Shown: positions 9,195 to 19,734 of the stretch, one piece after another
How positions within the stretch are numbered: position 1 is the stretch's first letter
Layout of the letters: each line of letters starts with the position of its first letter
NCBI RefSeq assembly: GCF_025561425.1
Contig: NZ_CP094824.1
Coordinates: 1,550,001-1,614,000 of the forward strand
Origin: Mammaliicoccus sciuri
GTDB taxonomy: Bacteria; Bacillota; Bacilli; Staphylococcales; Staphylococcaceae
Reading direction: 5' to 3'
DNA: 64,000 nt
Program-made: the position numbers and the translations under genes
Notes under the pieces: model-generated
Database searches by the model: none
Told to the model about the DNA's origin: nothing
The model's input: only the letters and a program-made list of their open reading frames with translations

Positions 9195-9395
9195 ATGAAA
9201 CAAGGTACAGTTAAATGGTTTAACGCAGAAAAAGGATTTGGCTTCATCGAAATTGAAGGAGAAAATGACGTATTCGTACATTTCTCAGCAATTAACCAAG
9301 AAGGTTACAAATCTTTAGAAGAAGGTCAAGCAGTAGAATTCGAAGTAGTTGAAGGCGACCGTGGCCCACAAGCTGCAAACGTTGTAAAACTATAA
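9195..9395 (+). CDS. cspA: Cold shock protein CspA
   Basis: The 66-residue OB-fold RNA chaperone carries both RNP motifs, KGFGFI and VFVHF, and opens with [12 protein letters not shown]. The ATG at 9195 follows GGAGG at 9 bases. An in-frame ATG 20 codons upstream lies in the leader and has no ribosome site. Its length is that of the family. A long leader and a strong terminator make it a single-gene unit. Confidence 0.97.
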   Translation: MKQGTVKWFNAEKGFGFIEIEGENDVFVHFSAINQEGYKSLEEGQAVEFEVVEGDRGPQAANVVKL

Positions 9396-9416
9396 TATAT
9401 ATGAATTTGAACGACT

Positions 9417-9451
9417 AAAAAGAAACCCTAACAATGTTAGGGTTTCTTTTT
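9417..9451. terminator. Bidirectional terminator between cspA and lysA
   Basis: A 15-bp perfect stem (9418-9432 with 9436-9450) has A-rich and T-rich flanks. It serves cspA on the plus strand and could stop the lysine operon coming from the minus strand. Confidence 0.88.
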
Positions 9452-9501
9452 GCGTTATCATATTGTTATTATTTAATAATAAATTTCAAGTTTTCAGCTT
9501 A

Positions 9502-10767
9502 TTATTTTACGTCATTCATAATCAATTGTTTTAATGTTTGTCGCTTAATAACTTCTCTCGCTTTTCCATCTTTAACAAATAGAACTGAAGGTTTAAGCAT
9601 TTGATTATAATTTGAACTCATAGAGTAGTGGTAAGCACCTGTAGATAATACAGCAATATAATCACCGATTTTTGTAGATTTAGGAAGTTTCATATCTCTG
9701 CCAATTAAGTCACCTGATTCACATAACTTACCAGCAATTGTAACGTCATGTGTGTCTTCATCATTTCTATTCACTAACAATGCTTCATATTGAGCATCAT
9801 AAAGTGCCGTTCTAATATGATCACTCATACCACCATCAATTGATACATACGTATTAACATTAGGAATCTCTTTAATTGTTCCTACTTGATACAACGTAAC
9901 ACCCGCTTCACCAACAATTGAACGTCCTGGCTCTATAGAAATCTCTGGAATAGCCATATCATATTTTTGACTATTTTCTTTAATGGCATCTGTAATCAAT
10001 TTAATACCATCTTCAATAGGGTAGCTTTTATCCGCTTCAGTATATTTAATACTAAAACCGCCACCTAAATTTAATATATCAATCTCAATATCATGTTCTT
10101 TTAACCATTCAAATACGATTTGGATTGTGTTGATAGTACCATCAGCTTCAAAAATTTGTGATCCAATATGGAAGTGAATTCCTTTAAAATCAATTTTATC
10201 TGATGCTTGTAAAGCACGAACACCTTCAAGTGCAGTACCATGTTTAATAGACAAGCCAAATTTACTATCTTCTTGACCTGTTTGGATAAATTCATGTGTA
10301 TGTGCTTCAACGCCAGGATTCACTCTTAATACAGCTTTAATAGGCTTAGAAGCTAATCTATTAATACGTGTGATTTCATCTAAAGAATCAATGACGAAAT
10401 ATTCAACGCCGCTTTCAATCGCATATTCAATTTCTTCATTCGTCTTATTGTTACCATGAAAATGAATTTTACTTGGATCAAATCCACTTGCTAAAGCTGT
10501 ATATAATTCACCTTCAGATACGACATCTAGACCCATTTCTTCTTCTGCCATCAATTTAAACAATTGAATACTACTAAAAGCTTTAGAAGCATACGAGATA
10601 TTATATGATAAGCCACTTTCTTTAAATGCTTCATGGAATCTTCTACATTGTGTTCTAATTTGTTCCTCATCATATACGATAGTAGGGGTACCAAAACTTG
10701 CAGCTATCGTTTGTAATGATACATTGCCCATTGTAAGAACACCTTGGTCATTATATTTAACTGTCAT
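9502..10767 (-). CDS. lysA: Diaminopimelate decarboxylase
   Basis: LysA converts meso-diaminopimelate to L-lysine, the last step of the pathway, using PLP. The 421-residue product has a fold-III PLP barrel with the Schiff-base lysine in SYASKAF, HFHIGSQ and LGGGFS glycine motifs, and the C-terminal catalytic CESGD and AYHYSMSSNYN. The start overlaps the alr stop by one base (TAATG), so the two are translationally coupled. It is the last gene of the lysC operon. Confidence 0.96.
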   Translation of the reverse strand: MTVKYNDQGVLTMGNVSLQTIAASFGTPTIVYDEEQIRTQCRRFHEAFKESGLSYNISYASKAFSSIQLFKLMAEEEMGLDVVSEGELYTALASGFDPSKIHFHGNNKTNEEIEYAIESGVEYFVIDSLDEITRINRLASKPIKAVLRVNPGVEAHTHEFIQTGQEDSKFGLSIKHGTALEGVRALQASDKIDFKGIHFHIGSQIFEADGTINTIQIVFEWLKEHDIEIDILNLGGGFSIKYTEADKSYPIEDGIKLITDAIKENSQKYDMAIPEISIEPGRSIVGEAGVTLYQVGTIKEIPNVNTYVSIDGGMSDHIRTALYDAQYEALLVNRNDEDTHDVTIAGKLCESGDLIGRDMKLPKSTKIGDYIAVLSTGAYHYSMSSNYNQMLKPSVLFVKDGKAREVIKRQTLKQLIMNDVK

Positions 10768-11837
10768 TATCTAATCTCCTTTATTAATGAATGATGGTTT
10801 AATGCACTGATTTGCTCAGAATTTGCACCAACACCTTTAAATGTAAATTCATCAATCCTTATATCGTTACTATACATAACAACTTGATCACCACTTTGGA
10901 TTGTATCATCTACTTCAACGAACATGTGACTCATCATCAACCCTCTAATTGGATAGCGTTGTTGATTAATAAGTACATCATGTTTCGCTCTTGTCTTAAG
11001 TATACCGTCTCCATAGCCAATATCAACTACAGCAATGTTACAATCTTTATCAGCTGTATATTGGAAACTATATCCACAAGTTTCTCCTTTTTTAATAGGG
11101 CGAACTTGTATCACATTAGCTGTAACCGTAAAGTTCTGATCTGTAAGTGTAGTAGAGAGGGTACTATAAGGTCTTGACCCATAAAGTATAATACCAAGAC
11201 GAGCATGCGTATGTTGATTGAACAATCCGTCTTCTCGAACATAACTTGCACTATTTTGCGCGTGAATAAATTTGAAGGCATAACCTTGGTCTAATATAAA
11301 TGATAAACAATCAATCCAAGCTTGTCTTTCTGTTTCATATTCATCGCCACCAAATTCATCTGCATATCCGAAATGTGTCCAAATCCCTTCAATAATCGCT
11401 TGCTCTGCAATAGGTAAGCTTTCATTATGTTTGAGTACTTGCAACATTTCATCTTGGTCTTTCAAACCAGAACGGTGTAGTAGATTTTCAAGTTCTAAAT
11501 GTAATTTAACGCCTGCTAAATCTTCTACATGTTCATGATAGAACGTCAATGAAGGTAACGTCATCGCGATGTTATGTGCCTTTAATGTTTCAAATTCGAT
11601 AGAAGGATTCATCAAAAAGATATTCACTTGTTTATCTATTTCACGAATTCTTACTGCTTCATGAAGTGATGTCGTACTGAATGTTTGAATACCAGCCTGA
11701 ATAAAGGATTTAACTGCGAATTCTAGTCCAAAATGATATGCATCGTTTTTCACGACAGCCATAACTTTGTTATCTTTAATAACATTTTTAGCATTTTTTA
11801 TAAAATTTTGTTCATCAATCGTAATACGTGCTACCAT
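10767..11837 (-). CDS. alr2: Alanine racemase-family protein of the dap operon (Alr2)
   Basis: The 356-residue PLP enzyme is of the alanine racemase fold. The PLP lysine lies in AVVKNDAYHFG, where most racemases have KANAYGHG, so it belongs to the divergent second staphylococcal copy. The catalytic tyrosine region is CGYSF and the phosphate-binding IGYGDG is present. It lies between the deacetylase and lysA with one-base TAATG overlaps at both ends. Position suggests a role tied to lysine/DAP or D-Ala supply to the wall. Substrate is inferred, not shown. Confidence 0.88.
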   Translation of the reverse strand: MVARITIDEQNFIKNAKNVIKDNKVMAVVKNDAYHFGLEFAVKSFIQAGIQTFSTTSLHEAVRIREIDKQVNIFLMNPSIEFETLKAHNIAMTLPSLTFYHEHVEDLAGVKLHLELENLLHRSGLKDQDEMLQVLKHNESLPIAEQAIIEGIWTHFGYADEFGGDEYETERQAWIDCLSFILDQGYAFKFIHAQNSASYVREDGLFNQHTHARLGIILYGSRPYSTLSTTLTDQNFTVTANVIQVRPIKKGETCGYSFQYTADKDCNIAVVDIGYGDGILKTRAKHDVLINQQRYPIRGLMMSHMFVEVDDTIQSGDQVVMYSNDIRIDEFTFKGVGANSEQISALNHHSLIKEIR

Positions 11838-12985
11838 TATTTGTCCGCTCCTTGATTTAATAGTGCTGTATAGTAATCAGCGACACTGATTAATACTTCT
11901 TCATCGAAATTGAGTCTATTTGTATGTAGACCATAAATATAATCTTTTTCAACATTTCGTGTTCCAAAAAAGACAAAATAACTTGGTGCTAATTGACGAT
12001 AGAAACTAAAGTCTTCACCAAATAAATAAGGCTTTTCAAGTTCATGTAATGTTAAGTCGAGGCTTGTTAAAGCTTCTTTAACGCCATCATATAATTGTGC
12101 ATCATTTGTAGTAGGTGGATATCCTTTAGCAAAATCAACCGTACAAATAACTCCAAATAGCAATTCAACACTTTCTGCGATTTTTTGCATTTGATTTATA
12201 ACAATTTCAAGATCATTCGTATCATATGTACGAATCGTACCTTCTAAGTATCCATTCTCTGGAACGGTATTAATGGCTTCACCAACATTGAATTGTCCAA
12301 CATGAACAATATTGCGATTTAAACCATTTAAATGAAATTGCTGAATTTGTGTAACTTGAGATAATACATGCATCATCGCTTCTGATGCTGCTTTACCATC
12401 TTCTTTACTGGCAACATGACTCGAACTTCCTTTTAAGTAAAATCGATACTCTGTTGCACTGGCTGTAATTTCATCATTTTTAAAGGCTACTGTGCCGACA
12501 TCTTCAAATGGCATAATGTGTACGCCATAAATTTTCTCTATATTATATTTATCAAACACATTTGATTGGATTAATTGATTCGCACCAGCTTCAGTTTCTT
12601 CTGAAGGTTGGAATATAAACACGACATTATGCGGTAATTCACCTTTATCATATAAAGCTTTACAACGTTGTGTAAAAAGCATTAATGCTGTTGTATGACC
12701 ATCATGACCACATGCATGCATTACTTGATCAACCGTACTTTTATAAGGTACATCGTTTACTTCTTGAATAGGTAAGGCATCGATATCCGCTCGATACGCA
12801 ATTGTATGATTCGAATTGCCTTCTAAATAACCAATGACACCTGTTTGAATAGGGCGTTCGTATGGAATATTTAATTGTTTTAAGAAGTCTTCAATATACG
12901 CAGTTGTCTCATATTCTTGCATACTTAACTCTGGGTGTTGATGTAAGTATCTTCTTGTATTTTTCACAAATTCTAATTCAGACAT
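11837..12985 (-). CDS. M20 amidohydrolase, probable N-acetyl-diaminopimelate deacetylase
   Basis: The 382-residue protein belongs to metallopeptidase family M20. Metal ligands are visible in MHACGHDGH and in [10 protein letters not shown]; the dimerisation domain lies in the middle. Because the operon encodes an N-acetyltransferase (DapD/DapH type) and not a succinyl pathway, this enzyme most likely removes the acetyl group from N-acetyl-LL-DAP, like Bacillus YkuR/DapL. Family databases often label it hippurate hydrolase. The aminotransferase of the pathway is not in this operon. Confidence 0.87.
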   Translation of the reverse strand: MSELEFVKNTRRYLHQHPELSMQEYETTAYIEDFLKQLNIPYERPIQTGVIGYLEGNSNHTIAYRADIDALPIQEVNDVPYKSTVDQVMHACGHDGHTTALMLFTQRCKALYDKGELPHNVVFIFQPSEETEAGANQLIQSNVFDKYNIEKIYGVHIMPFEDVGTVAFKNDEITASATEYRFYLKGSSSHVASKEDGKAASEAMMHVLSQVTQIQQFHLNGLNRNIVHVGQFNVGEAINTVPENGYLEGTIRTYDTNDLEIVINQMQKIAESVELLFGVICTVDFAKGYPPTTNDAQLYDGVKEALTSLDLTLHELEKPYLFGEDFSFYRQLAPSYFVFFGTRNVEKDYIYGLHTNRLNFDEEVLISVADYYTALLNQGADK

Positions 12986-13018
12986 TTAACTCAGTCCTTT
13001 GTATTATGTATAGAAAGA

Positions 13019-13071
13019 GGGAGCGGGATAGAAATTTCATTTAAGGAAAATGATATCGCAGTCCCGCCCCG
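13019..13071. repeat. Dispersed GGGAGCGGGA...GTCCCGCCCC hairpin repeat, copy A
   Basis: GGGAGCGGGATAGAAAT at the left and AGTCCCGCCCCG at the right bracket an AT-rich middle that can pair internally. The outer arms pair GCGGGA with TCCCGC. A second copy lies at 33363-33414. This copy sits inside the operon between dapD and the deacetylase gene. Similar elements occur in many staphylococcal intergenic regions. Confidence 0.75.
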
Positions 13072-13083
13072 ACTAAAATGATA

Positions 13084-13803
13084 TTATTGATTTAAATTAC
13101 GTAAAGCAGATACAATTTCTTTTTTACCATCTTGTACATCTGCTGATTGTTTAATAACTTTAGCAGGTGTACCAGCTACTACTGCACCAGCTGGAACATC
13201 TTTAGTTACGATAGCACCAGCTGCAACGATTGCACCTTTGCCGACTCTAACGCCTTCAAGGATAACAGCATTTGCACCGATTAATACGTCATCTTCAATC
13301 ACAACAGGTGATGCACTTGGTGGTTCGATAACACCCGCTAATACTGATCCAGCACCAACGTGTACATTTTTACCAGTTGTTGCACGTCCACCTAAAGTAG
13401 CGTTCATATCTACCATTGTACCTTCTCCAACAACAGCACCGATATTGATTGTAGCACCCATCATCACAACAGCACCGTCTTCAATAACTGCATGTTCTCT
13501 AATGAAAGCACCTGGTTCGATTCTTGCATTTGTATTTGTTAAGTCTTTTAATGGAATTGCTGAATTACGACGATCATGTTCAATTTCTAAATCCGTAATA
13601 GCTGATTGATTCGCGTCATAAAAGCTCTTCCAATCTTTAGCATCACAGAAAATTGTTTTAGATGTTTCAGAACCAAATACTTTAAATGACTCTGGGAATT
13701 CAACATTTTCAAATGTGCCGTTTACATAAACCTTTAAAGGCGTTACTTTCTCTGCTTCACTAATATATTGTATAATTTCTTCTGCCGTAAAATCTTTAAC
13801 CAT
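13084..13803 (-). CDS. dapD: Tetrahydrodipicolinate N-acetyltransferase
   Basis: This is the acetylase branch of DAP synthesis: it acetylates tetrahydrodipicolinate. The 239-residue protein has an N-terminal helical domain and a C-terminal left-handed beta helix of hexapeptide repeats ([23 protein letters not shown] and following coils). The ATG at 13803 lies one base after the dapB stop (TAACATG) with GAGGAG upstream; an ATG six codons earlier overlaps that site. It is coupled to dapB. Confidence 0.94.
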   Translation of the reverse strand: MVKDFTAEEIIQYISEAEKVTPLKVYVNGTFENVEFPESFKVFGSETSKTIFCDAKDWKSFYDANQSAITDLEIEHDRRNSAIPLKDLTNTNARIEPGAFIREHAVIEDGAVVMMGATINIGAVVGEGTMVDMNATLGGRATTGKNVHVGAGSVLAGVIEPPSASPVVIEDDVLIGANAVILEGVRVGKGAIVAAGAIVTKDVPAGAVVAGTPAKVIKQSADVQDGKKEIVSALRNLNQ

Positions 13804-13804
13804 G

Positions 13805-15444
<1,640 letters not shown>

Positions 15445-16431
15445 TTATTTTTTATTTAATTCTAATACTTGTTCTAGCACTTGAACGGCATTTAAACTTG
15501 CACCTTTTAATAAATTATCTGAAGTACACCAGATGTGGAATGTATTGTCTAAAGAATCATCTTTACGAATTCTTCCAACGAATACTTCATCTTTACCAGT
15601 AGAATGAATCGCTAATGGATATTCATTATTTTCTACGTTATCTACTAAGACAACACGGTTATCTTCATTAAATAAGTTACGAATATCTTCAACAGTTGCT
15701 TCTTTATCTAAAGTTACGTTTATATGCACACTGTGGCTGTCTTGAACAGGTACACGTACACAAGTTGCTGTTACATTTAAAGAAGGTTGATCTAAGATTT
15801 TTCTAGTTTCGTCGATCATTTTTTGTTCTTCTTTTGTATAACCATCTTCTAAAAATACATCTATATGTGGTAACACATTATTATAAATTGGGTGAGGGTA
15901 GTTCTTTGGTGCTTCTCCTTTTTCACCATTAGCTAAATCTTCACGACCAGCTAAACCAGATCCTGATACTGCTTGATATGTTGTATACGCAACACGTTTC
16001 AATCCAAATTGATCTAATAAAGGTTTTAAAGGTACAACTGATTGAATTGTTGAACAGTTAGGGTTTGCAATAATTTTACGATTTAATTTAGGTACATTCA
16101 CTTCCGGAACGATTAAATCAATATCTTCATGCATACGCCATTGACTTGAATTATCGATTACAATTGCACCATGTTTTTCAAATAGTGGGGCGAATTTCTC
16201 GCTTGTACCACCACCAGCACTCATAATAACGTAATCGAAATTGCCATCTGTTTTTTCTTCTGTCAATGCTTCAACAGTATAAGTTTTTCCTTGGAATTCG
16301 ATTTGTTTACCTGCTGATCTAGGTGATGAAAATAATACAAGTTCATCAAATGGTACATTTCTTCTATCTAATACTTCTAATACTTTTTCTCCTACTAAAC
16401 CTGTTGCGCCTACAACTGCTAATTTTGTCAT
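15445..16431 (-). CDS. asd: Aspartate-semialdehyde dehydrogenase
   Basis: Asd reduces aspartyl phosphate to the semialdehyde shared by lysine, DAP, threonine and methionine synthesis. The 328-residue protein has an N-terminal NADP fold (AVVGATGLVGEKVL) and the catalytic cysteine in NPNCSTIQ. The ATG at 16431 follows GGAG at 8 bases, seven codons after an ATG that overlaps the lysC stop. The order lysC-asd-dapA-dapB-dapD is that of staphylococci. Confidence 0.96.
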   Translation of the reverse strand: MTKLAVVGATGLVGEKVLEVLDRRNVPFDELVLFSSPRSAGKQIEFQGKTYTVEALTEEKTDGNFDYVIMSAGGGTSEKFAPLFEKHGAIVIDNSSQWRMHEDIDLIVPEVNVPKLNRKIIANPNCSTIQSVVPLKPLLDQFGLKRVAYTTYQAVSGSGLAGREDLANGEKGEAPKNYPHPIYNNVLPHIDVFLEDGYTKEEQKMIDETRKILDQPSLNVTATCVRVPVQDSHSVHINVTLDKEATVEDIRNLFNEDNRVVLVDNVENNEYPLAIHSTGKDEVFVGRIRKDDSLDNTFHIWCTSDNLLKGASLNAVQVLEQVLELNKK

Positions 16432-16451
16432 TTTGTTCACTCCATCATTCA

Positions 16452-17654
16452 TTATATATTAAATGCTTCACTTAAAGTTCGAACGGCAGTTTCTCCTAAT
16501 TCGCGATCAACAACGTAAGAAATACTAATCTCAGAAGTTGTTGTTTGATAGAAGTTGATGTCATGACTAATTAAAGTACGGAATGCTTTAGAAGCTATTC
16601 CTGACATATCTCTCATGCCAGTTCCAATCACTGAAAGTTTAGCGTAGTTATCTCTCATTTTGTAACGTAAGTGAGGGTATTCCTCAGTAAGTTGTTCAAT
16701 GATTTGTTCGATTTGATATACGTCTGAATCTTTAATCGTAAACGAAAGCTGTAATCCTTGTTGATTTTCAATTTGAGATATCATATCAACATTCATTGAT
16801 TGTTCTTCTAATGAATCAAATAATTTCTGTAATAATGCAAAATTTTGCATCAGATAAGTTAAAGTAACATGAATCATATGTGTATCAAGTGCGACTCCTG
16901 TAACTGCTTTTTTCTCTAATATCTCTGTTTGTGGCATAATCCATGTTCCTTTCACGTTTGATAATGTTCTACCAAGATATAATGGTATGTTATAATTTTT
17001 TGCAATTTCGACACTTCTAGATTCTAATACGCCAGCACCTAAAGCACTCATTTCCATCATTTCTTCATATGAAACTTCATTGAGCAACTTTGCTTCTTGA
17101 TAAATTCTAGGGTCTGTTCCATATACACCATCAACATCTGTATATATTTCACAAGATGTATCTATACTTGCTGCAATGGCTACTGCAGTTGTATCAGAAC
17201 CGCCGCGTCCTAAAGTTGTAATTTCCAGATGATCATTCACACCTTGAAATCCTGCAACGACAAGAATGTCATTTGTTTCAAAAGCTTCTTCAAAACGTAG
17301 TGCATCAATTTCTGCAATTTTACTTTTCAAATGATTACCAATTGTCTTGATACCTGCTTGATATCCAGTCATTGCTTTCGTTTGAACACCAATATCATTC
17401 AATACCATTGATAAGTATGAAATGGTTTGTTGTTCACCAGTCGTTAAAAACATCGCTAAATGCTCATCTTTAGGTTGCGTCGTAAGTGAGCTAATATTTT
17501 CAAGTAAAGAATCTGTCGTCTTACCCATAGCACTTACAACCACTACTAATTGTTCTCCATTATCAACACGTGATTTCAACATATGTGCGATATTTTTAAT
17601 TTTGTCAAAATCACCAACGGACGTACCGCCAAATTTTAAAACACTCTGACTCAA
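16452..17654 (-). CDS. lysC: Aspartate kinase
   Basis: LysC phosphorylates aspartate, the entry step. The 400-residue protein has an amino-acid-kinase domain (VLKFGGTSVGDFDKI; TTLGRGGSDTTAVA) and two ACT domains at the C-terminus for feedback control. The start is taken as TTG at 17654, preceded by GGAGG at 7-8 bases, giving the family N-terminus SQSVLKFGG. The frame stays open upstream into the leader, but those codons lie within the riboswitch. The gene is controlled by the lysine riboswitch directly upstream. Confidence 0.93.
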   Translation of the reverse strand: MSQSVLKFGGTSVGDFDKIKNIAHMLKSRVDNGEQLVVVVSAMGKTTDSLLENISSLTTQPKDEHLAMFLTTGEQQTISYLSMVLNDIGVQTKAMTGYQAGIKTIGNHLKSKIAEIDALRFEEAFETNDILVVAGFQGVNDHLEITTLGRGGSDTTAVAIAASIDTSCEIYTDVDGVYGTDPRIYQEAKLLNEVSYEEMMEMSALGAGVLESRSVEIAKNYNIPLYLGRTLSNVKGTWIMPQTEILEKKAVTGVALDTHMIHVTLTYLMQNFALLQKLFDSLEEQSMNVDMISQIENQQGLQLSFTIKDSDVYQIEQIIEQLTEEYPHLRYKMRDNYAKLSVIGTGMRDMSGIASKAFRTLISHDINFYQTTTSEISISYVVDRELGETAVRTLSEAFNI

Positions 17655-17694
17655 AATAATTCCTCCTATAAATCGGAGACGAACGCTGTAATAT

Positions 17695-17732
17695 AAATAA
17701 AAAAACAAGTTCGGCATTCGAACTTGTTTTAA
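17695..17732 (-). terminator. Riboswitch-controlled terminator before lysC
   Basis: A 12-bp stem (17702-17713 with 17719-17730) is followed on the minus strand by a T7 run. Its 5' arm contains ACAAGT, which can instead pair with ACTTGT at the 3' edge of the aptamer. The two folds are therefore mutually exclusive. Confidence 0.85.
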
Positions 17733-17744
17733 TTTATATATACA

Positions 17745-17912
17745 AGTGATGCACTCCATTATTCTTAAAATAATGACAGACAACTAGCTCTTAACCTAAA
17801 TGTCCAACACCATATTTCTGCAAAAATATAATGTTTCGGCATCGCACCCTTTCACTCCTTTAAGATTGCAGTCCAATAGGGGTAGTTACTAATGATTGAT
17901 GCGCCTCATCAA
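17745..17912 (-). promoter_or_regulatory. Lysine riboswitch (L box)
   Basis: On the minus strand the leader reads GATGAGGCGCATCA, then TAGTAACT, GTGAAAGGGTGCGATGCCGAA, GGTGTTGGACATTTAGG, and closes with GGAGTGCATC. These are the conserved L-box core segments in the right order. P1 pairs TGATG with CATCA. Bound lysine should favour P1 and release the terminator, shutting off the whole lysC-lysA operon. Confidence 0.93.
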
Positions 17913-17937
17913 AAACATATTCAATTGGTATGCATTC

Positions 17938-17966
17938 ATTATACATACAAAGAATATTGATGTAAA
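17938..17966 (-). promoter_or_regulatory. sigma-A promoter of the lysC operon
   Basis: On the minus strand TTTACA (17961-17966), 17 bp and a perfect TATAAT (17938-17943) are seen. The start would be near 17931, about 20 bases before the L box. Confidence 0.88.
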
Positions 17967-18056
17967 GAGAGAAAACTGATAATTTCAAAAAGTTCTTACT
18001 ATTTGATTGATCATTTTAGAATATTAATATTCATTCATATTCATTTTAGATGAGTG

Positions 18057-18108
18057 TGGAGGAGATGGAGGGAGTTTTTAGGAATGGGGGGAGGTTGGTA
18101 AGAAAAGT
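18057..18108 (+). other. G-rich run tract between lysC promoter and IS
   Basis: In an AT-rich region this 50-base stretch holds at least eight G runs of two to six on the plus strand, including a G6. No gene or known motif is recognised. It could form a G-quadruplex or be a decayed repeat related to the GGGTGTAGGAGATGTGAG at 4580. Confidence 0.4.
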
Positions 18109-18248
18109 AGGGCTGGATTTATCTTGTTTAGTCAGTCTTGATAAATAGAGGAATATGTCCATATAATTGTGTAATAAAAAAAGAGCCACATATAGCTCAC
18201 TTTGGTACAATGTAATCGACTAAGAAAAAATTGTAGAGGTGACTATAT

Positions 18249-19415
18249 ATGACTCAATTAAATGTTAACTTAGATTATGAAGAATTGGCAAGTGCTATTT
18301 TTGGAAGTGATATGAATGCGTCTATGAAAACAATAGCTATGACTGTCATAAATGCATACATGGAAATGGAAAGAGACAAGTATGTTAATGCTGGATATAA
18401 ACAAAAGAATTCAGGAAGAAACGCACAACTTAATGGCTATTATGCGCGTGATTTCCTGATGCCTATTGGCAATCTGACATTAAAAGTTCCAAGAACACGT
18501 GACGGTGAATTTACAACTGAAGTATTTAATCAATATTCGCGTTCTGACCAATCGCTTATTTTAGCGATGACAGAAGCATACATTAATGGTGTTTCAACTA
18601 GAAATGTTAATAAAATTGTGGAATCCCTAACGGGAAAATCTGTGTCTAAATCAACTGTTTCAGGCGTAATAAAAAACCTAGATCCTGAAATTAAAGAATG
18701 GGCTGGTAGACCTATTGTTAGTCATCAGTATAAGTATGTATTTGTTGATGCTATGCACATTAAGGTAAGAGAGAATAATAAAATTGTTTCTAAAGGTGTT
18801 TATATCGCTATGGGTATCAACGAAAATAGAAAACGCGACATTATTGGCTTTAAAATTTCTAATCAAGAGTCAGAATTAGCTTGGTCAGAGTTTTTTGAAG
18901 ACTTAAGAATGCGTGGTTTAACAACACCTGAACTTATTATCTCTGATGCGCATTCTGGACTTATTAAATCTATTAAGTCACAGTTTATTGATTCATCTTG
19001 GCAACGTTGTACATTCCATTTTCTTAAAAATATTGTAGAGAGATTTCCTAAAAAGAACTCTAAAGAAGCTAGAATGTTACTTAAATCAATATTCCAAGCA
19101 CCAACATATCGTCACGCTGTTCAGCTCAAAGATGAATTCATTGCACAATATGAAAGTAATCCTAAGTATGTGGAAGCTATTAAAATATTGGATGAAGGCT
19201 TCGAAGATGCCTCACAATTCTATAGATTTCCTGCTCAACATCATAAAAATCTAAGAACTACTAATTCAGTTGAAAATATTAATATGCAACTCAGAAAACG
19301 AGAAAAAATAGTTAAAACATTCCCTAATCTAGATTCAGCTTTTAGATTAATTGGCGCAGTACTTATGGATATTCAAGAAAGATTTGATAAGTCTAACAGA
19401 CCATTTATCGCTTAA
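18249..19415 (+). CDS. IS256-family transposase (mutator type)
   Basis: The 388-residue protein is of the Transposase_mut family, close to full family length. The DDE acids are likely the Asp in VFVDAMH, the Asp in IISDAHSG and the Glu in TTNSVENINMQ; the CTFHFLKN Cys-His motif of the family lies between. N-terminal DNA-binding region and central domain are uninterrupted, so it is probably functional. The ATG at 18249 follows GTAGAGGTGA. Confidence 0.95.
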   Translation: MTQLNVNLDYEELASAIFGSDMNASMKTIAMTVINAYMEMERDKYVNAGYKQKNSGRNAQLNGYYARDFLMPIGNLTLKVPRTRDGEFTTEVFNQYSRSDQSLILAMTEAYINGVSTRNVNKIVESLTGKSVSKSTVSGVIKNLDPEIKEWAGRPIVSHQYKYVFVDAMHIKVRENNKIVSKGVYIAMGINENRKRDIIGFKISNQESELAWSEFFEDLRMRGLTTPELIISDAHSGLIKSIKSQFIDSSWQRCTFHFLKNIVERFPKKNSKEARMLLKSIFQAPTYRHAVQLKDEFIAQYESNPKYVEAIKILDEGFEDASQFYRFPAQHHKNLRTTNSVENINMQLRKREKIVKTFPNLDSAFRLIGAVLMDIQERFDKSNRPFIA

Positions 19416-19420
19416 TTAAG

Positions 19421-19494
19421 CTACTTATTTTTTAAAAAATAAGTAGTGATCAAACAACTATATCTGTTTAAACTTCAAAACAAATATAGTTGTT
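19421..19494 (+). terminator. Two stem-loops after the IS256 transposase
   Basis: A 26-base palindrome CTACTTATTTTTT/AAAAAATAAGTAG (19421-19446) is followed by a second hairpin with arms AACAACTATAT and ATATAGTTGTT (19453-19494). They would end transposase transcription inside the element. Confidence 0.6.
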
Positions 19495-19566
19495 CGATTC
19501 ATTAAAAAACCAAAGGTTGATTACATTCTAAAGATATTACACAAACATATGGACTTGACTAAATAG

Positions 19567-19660
19567 AGGGTGTCTATGTTGCTTGTTTACCCTGTCTTGC
19601 AACATTGAACACCTGAACATTGCTAGTCGACGCTCACTTGCAACATTGAACGCCTGAAAA
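19567..19660. repeat. Palindromic repeat patch beside the IS256
   Basis: TTGCAACATTGAAC(A/G)CCTGAA occurs at 19597 and 19638, a 41-bp spacing. The first unit forms a hairpin with arms GGTGT..ATGTTGC and GCAACAT..ACACC. Spacing and structure resemble the arrays at 4571 and 33544, though the arm sequence differs. Confidence 0.6.
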
Positions 19661-19684
19661 CTCACATCTCCATCATTTTCCCCA

Positions 19685-19721
19685 AAAATAAAAAACTGAG
19701 ACATGTCCTCATGTCTCAGTT
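19685..19721 (-). terminator. Terminator of the ABC-F gene
   Basis: A perfect 12-bp stem (19694-19705 with 19710-19721, loop of four) is followed on the minus strand by TTTTTTATTTTT. Confidence 0.9.
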
Positions 19722-19734
19722 CCATATATGCTAA

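Larger units (their letters stand above)
18151..19560 (+). mobile_element. IS256-family insertion sequence, intact, 8-bp TSD
   Basis: The 1410-bp element has imperfect ends: GTCCATATAATTGTGTAAT after a 6-base lead at the left and GTCCATATGTTTGTGTAAT reading in from the right. The same eight bases, AAATAGAG, flank it at 18143-18150 and 19561-19568 (nine if the right boundary is moved one base). That duplication size is typical of IS256. One intact transposase gene is inside. Insertion is at the edge of a palindromic repeat patch. Confidence 0.92.

Noticed and set aside
10812-11177. 121-codon plus-strand frame
   Set aside because: Antisense to the alanine racemase gene.
13238-13609. 123-codon plus-strand frame
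   Set aside because: It lies wholly antisense to dapD; its composition is the mirror of the hexapeptide repeats.
19537-19725. 62-codon minus-strand frame after the ABC-F gene
   Set aside because: It spans the IS256 end, the target duplication, a repeat patch and a terminator, so it is chance.
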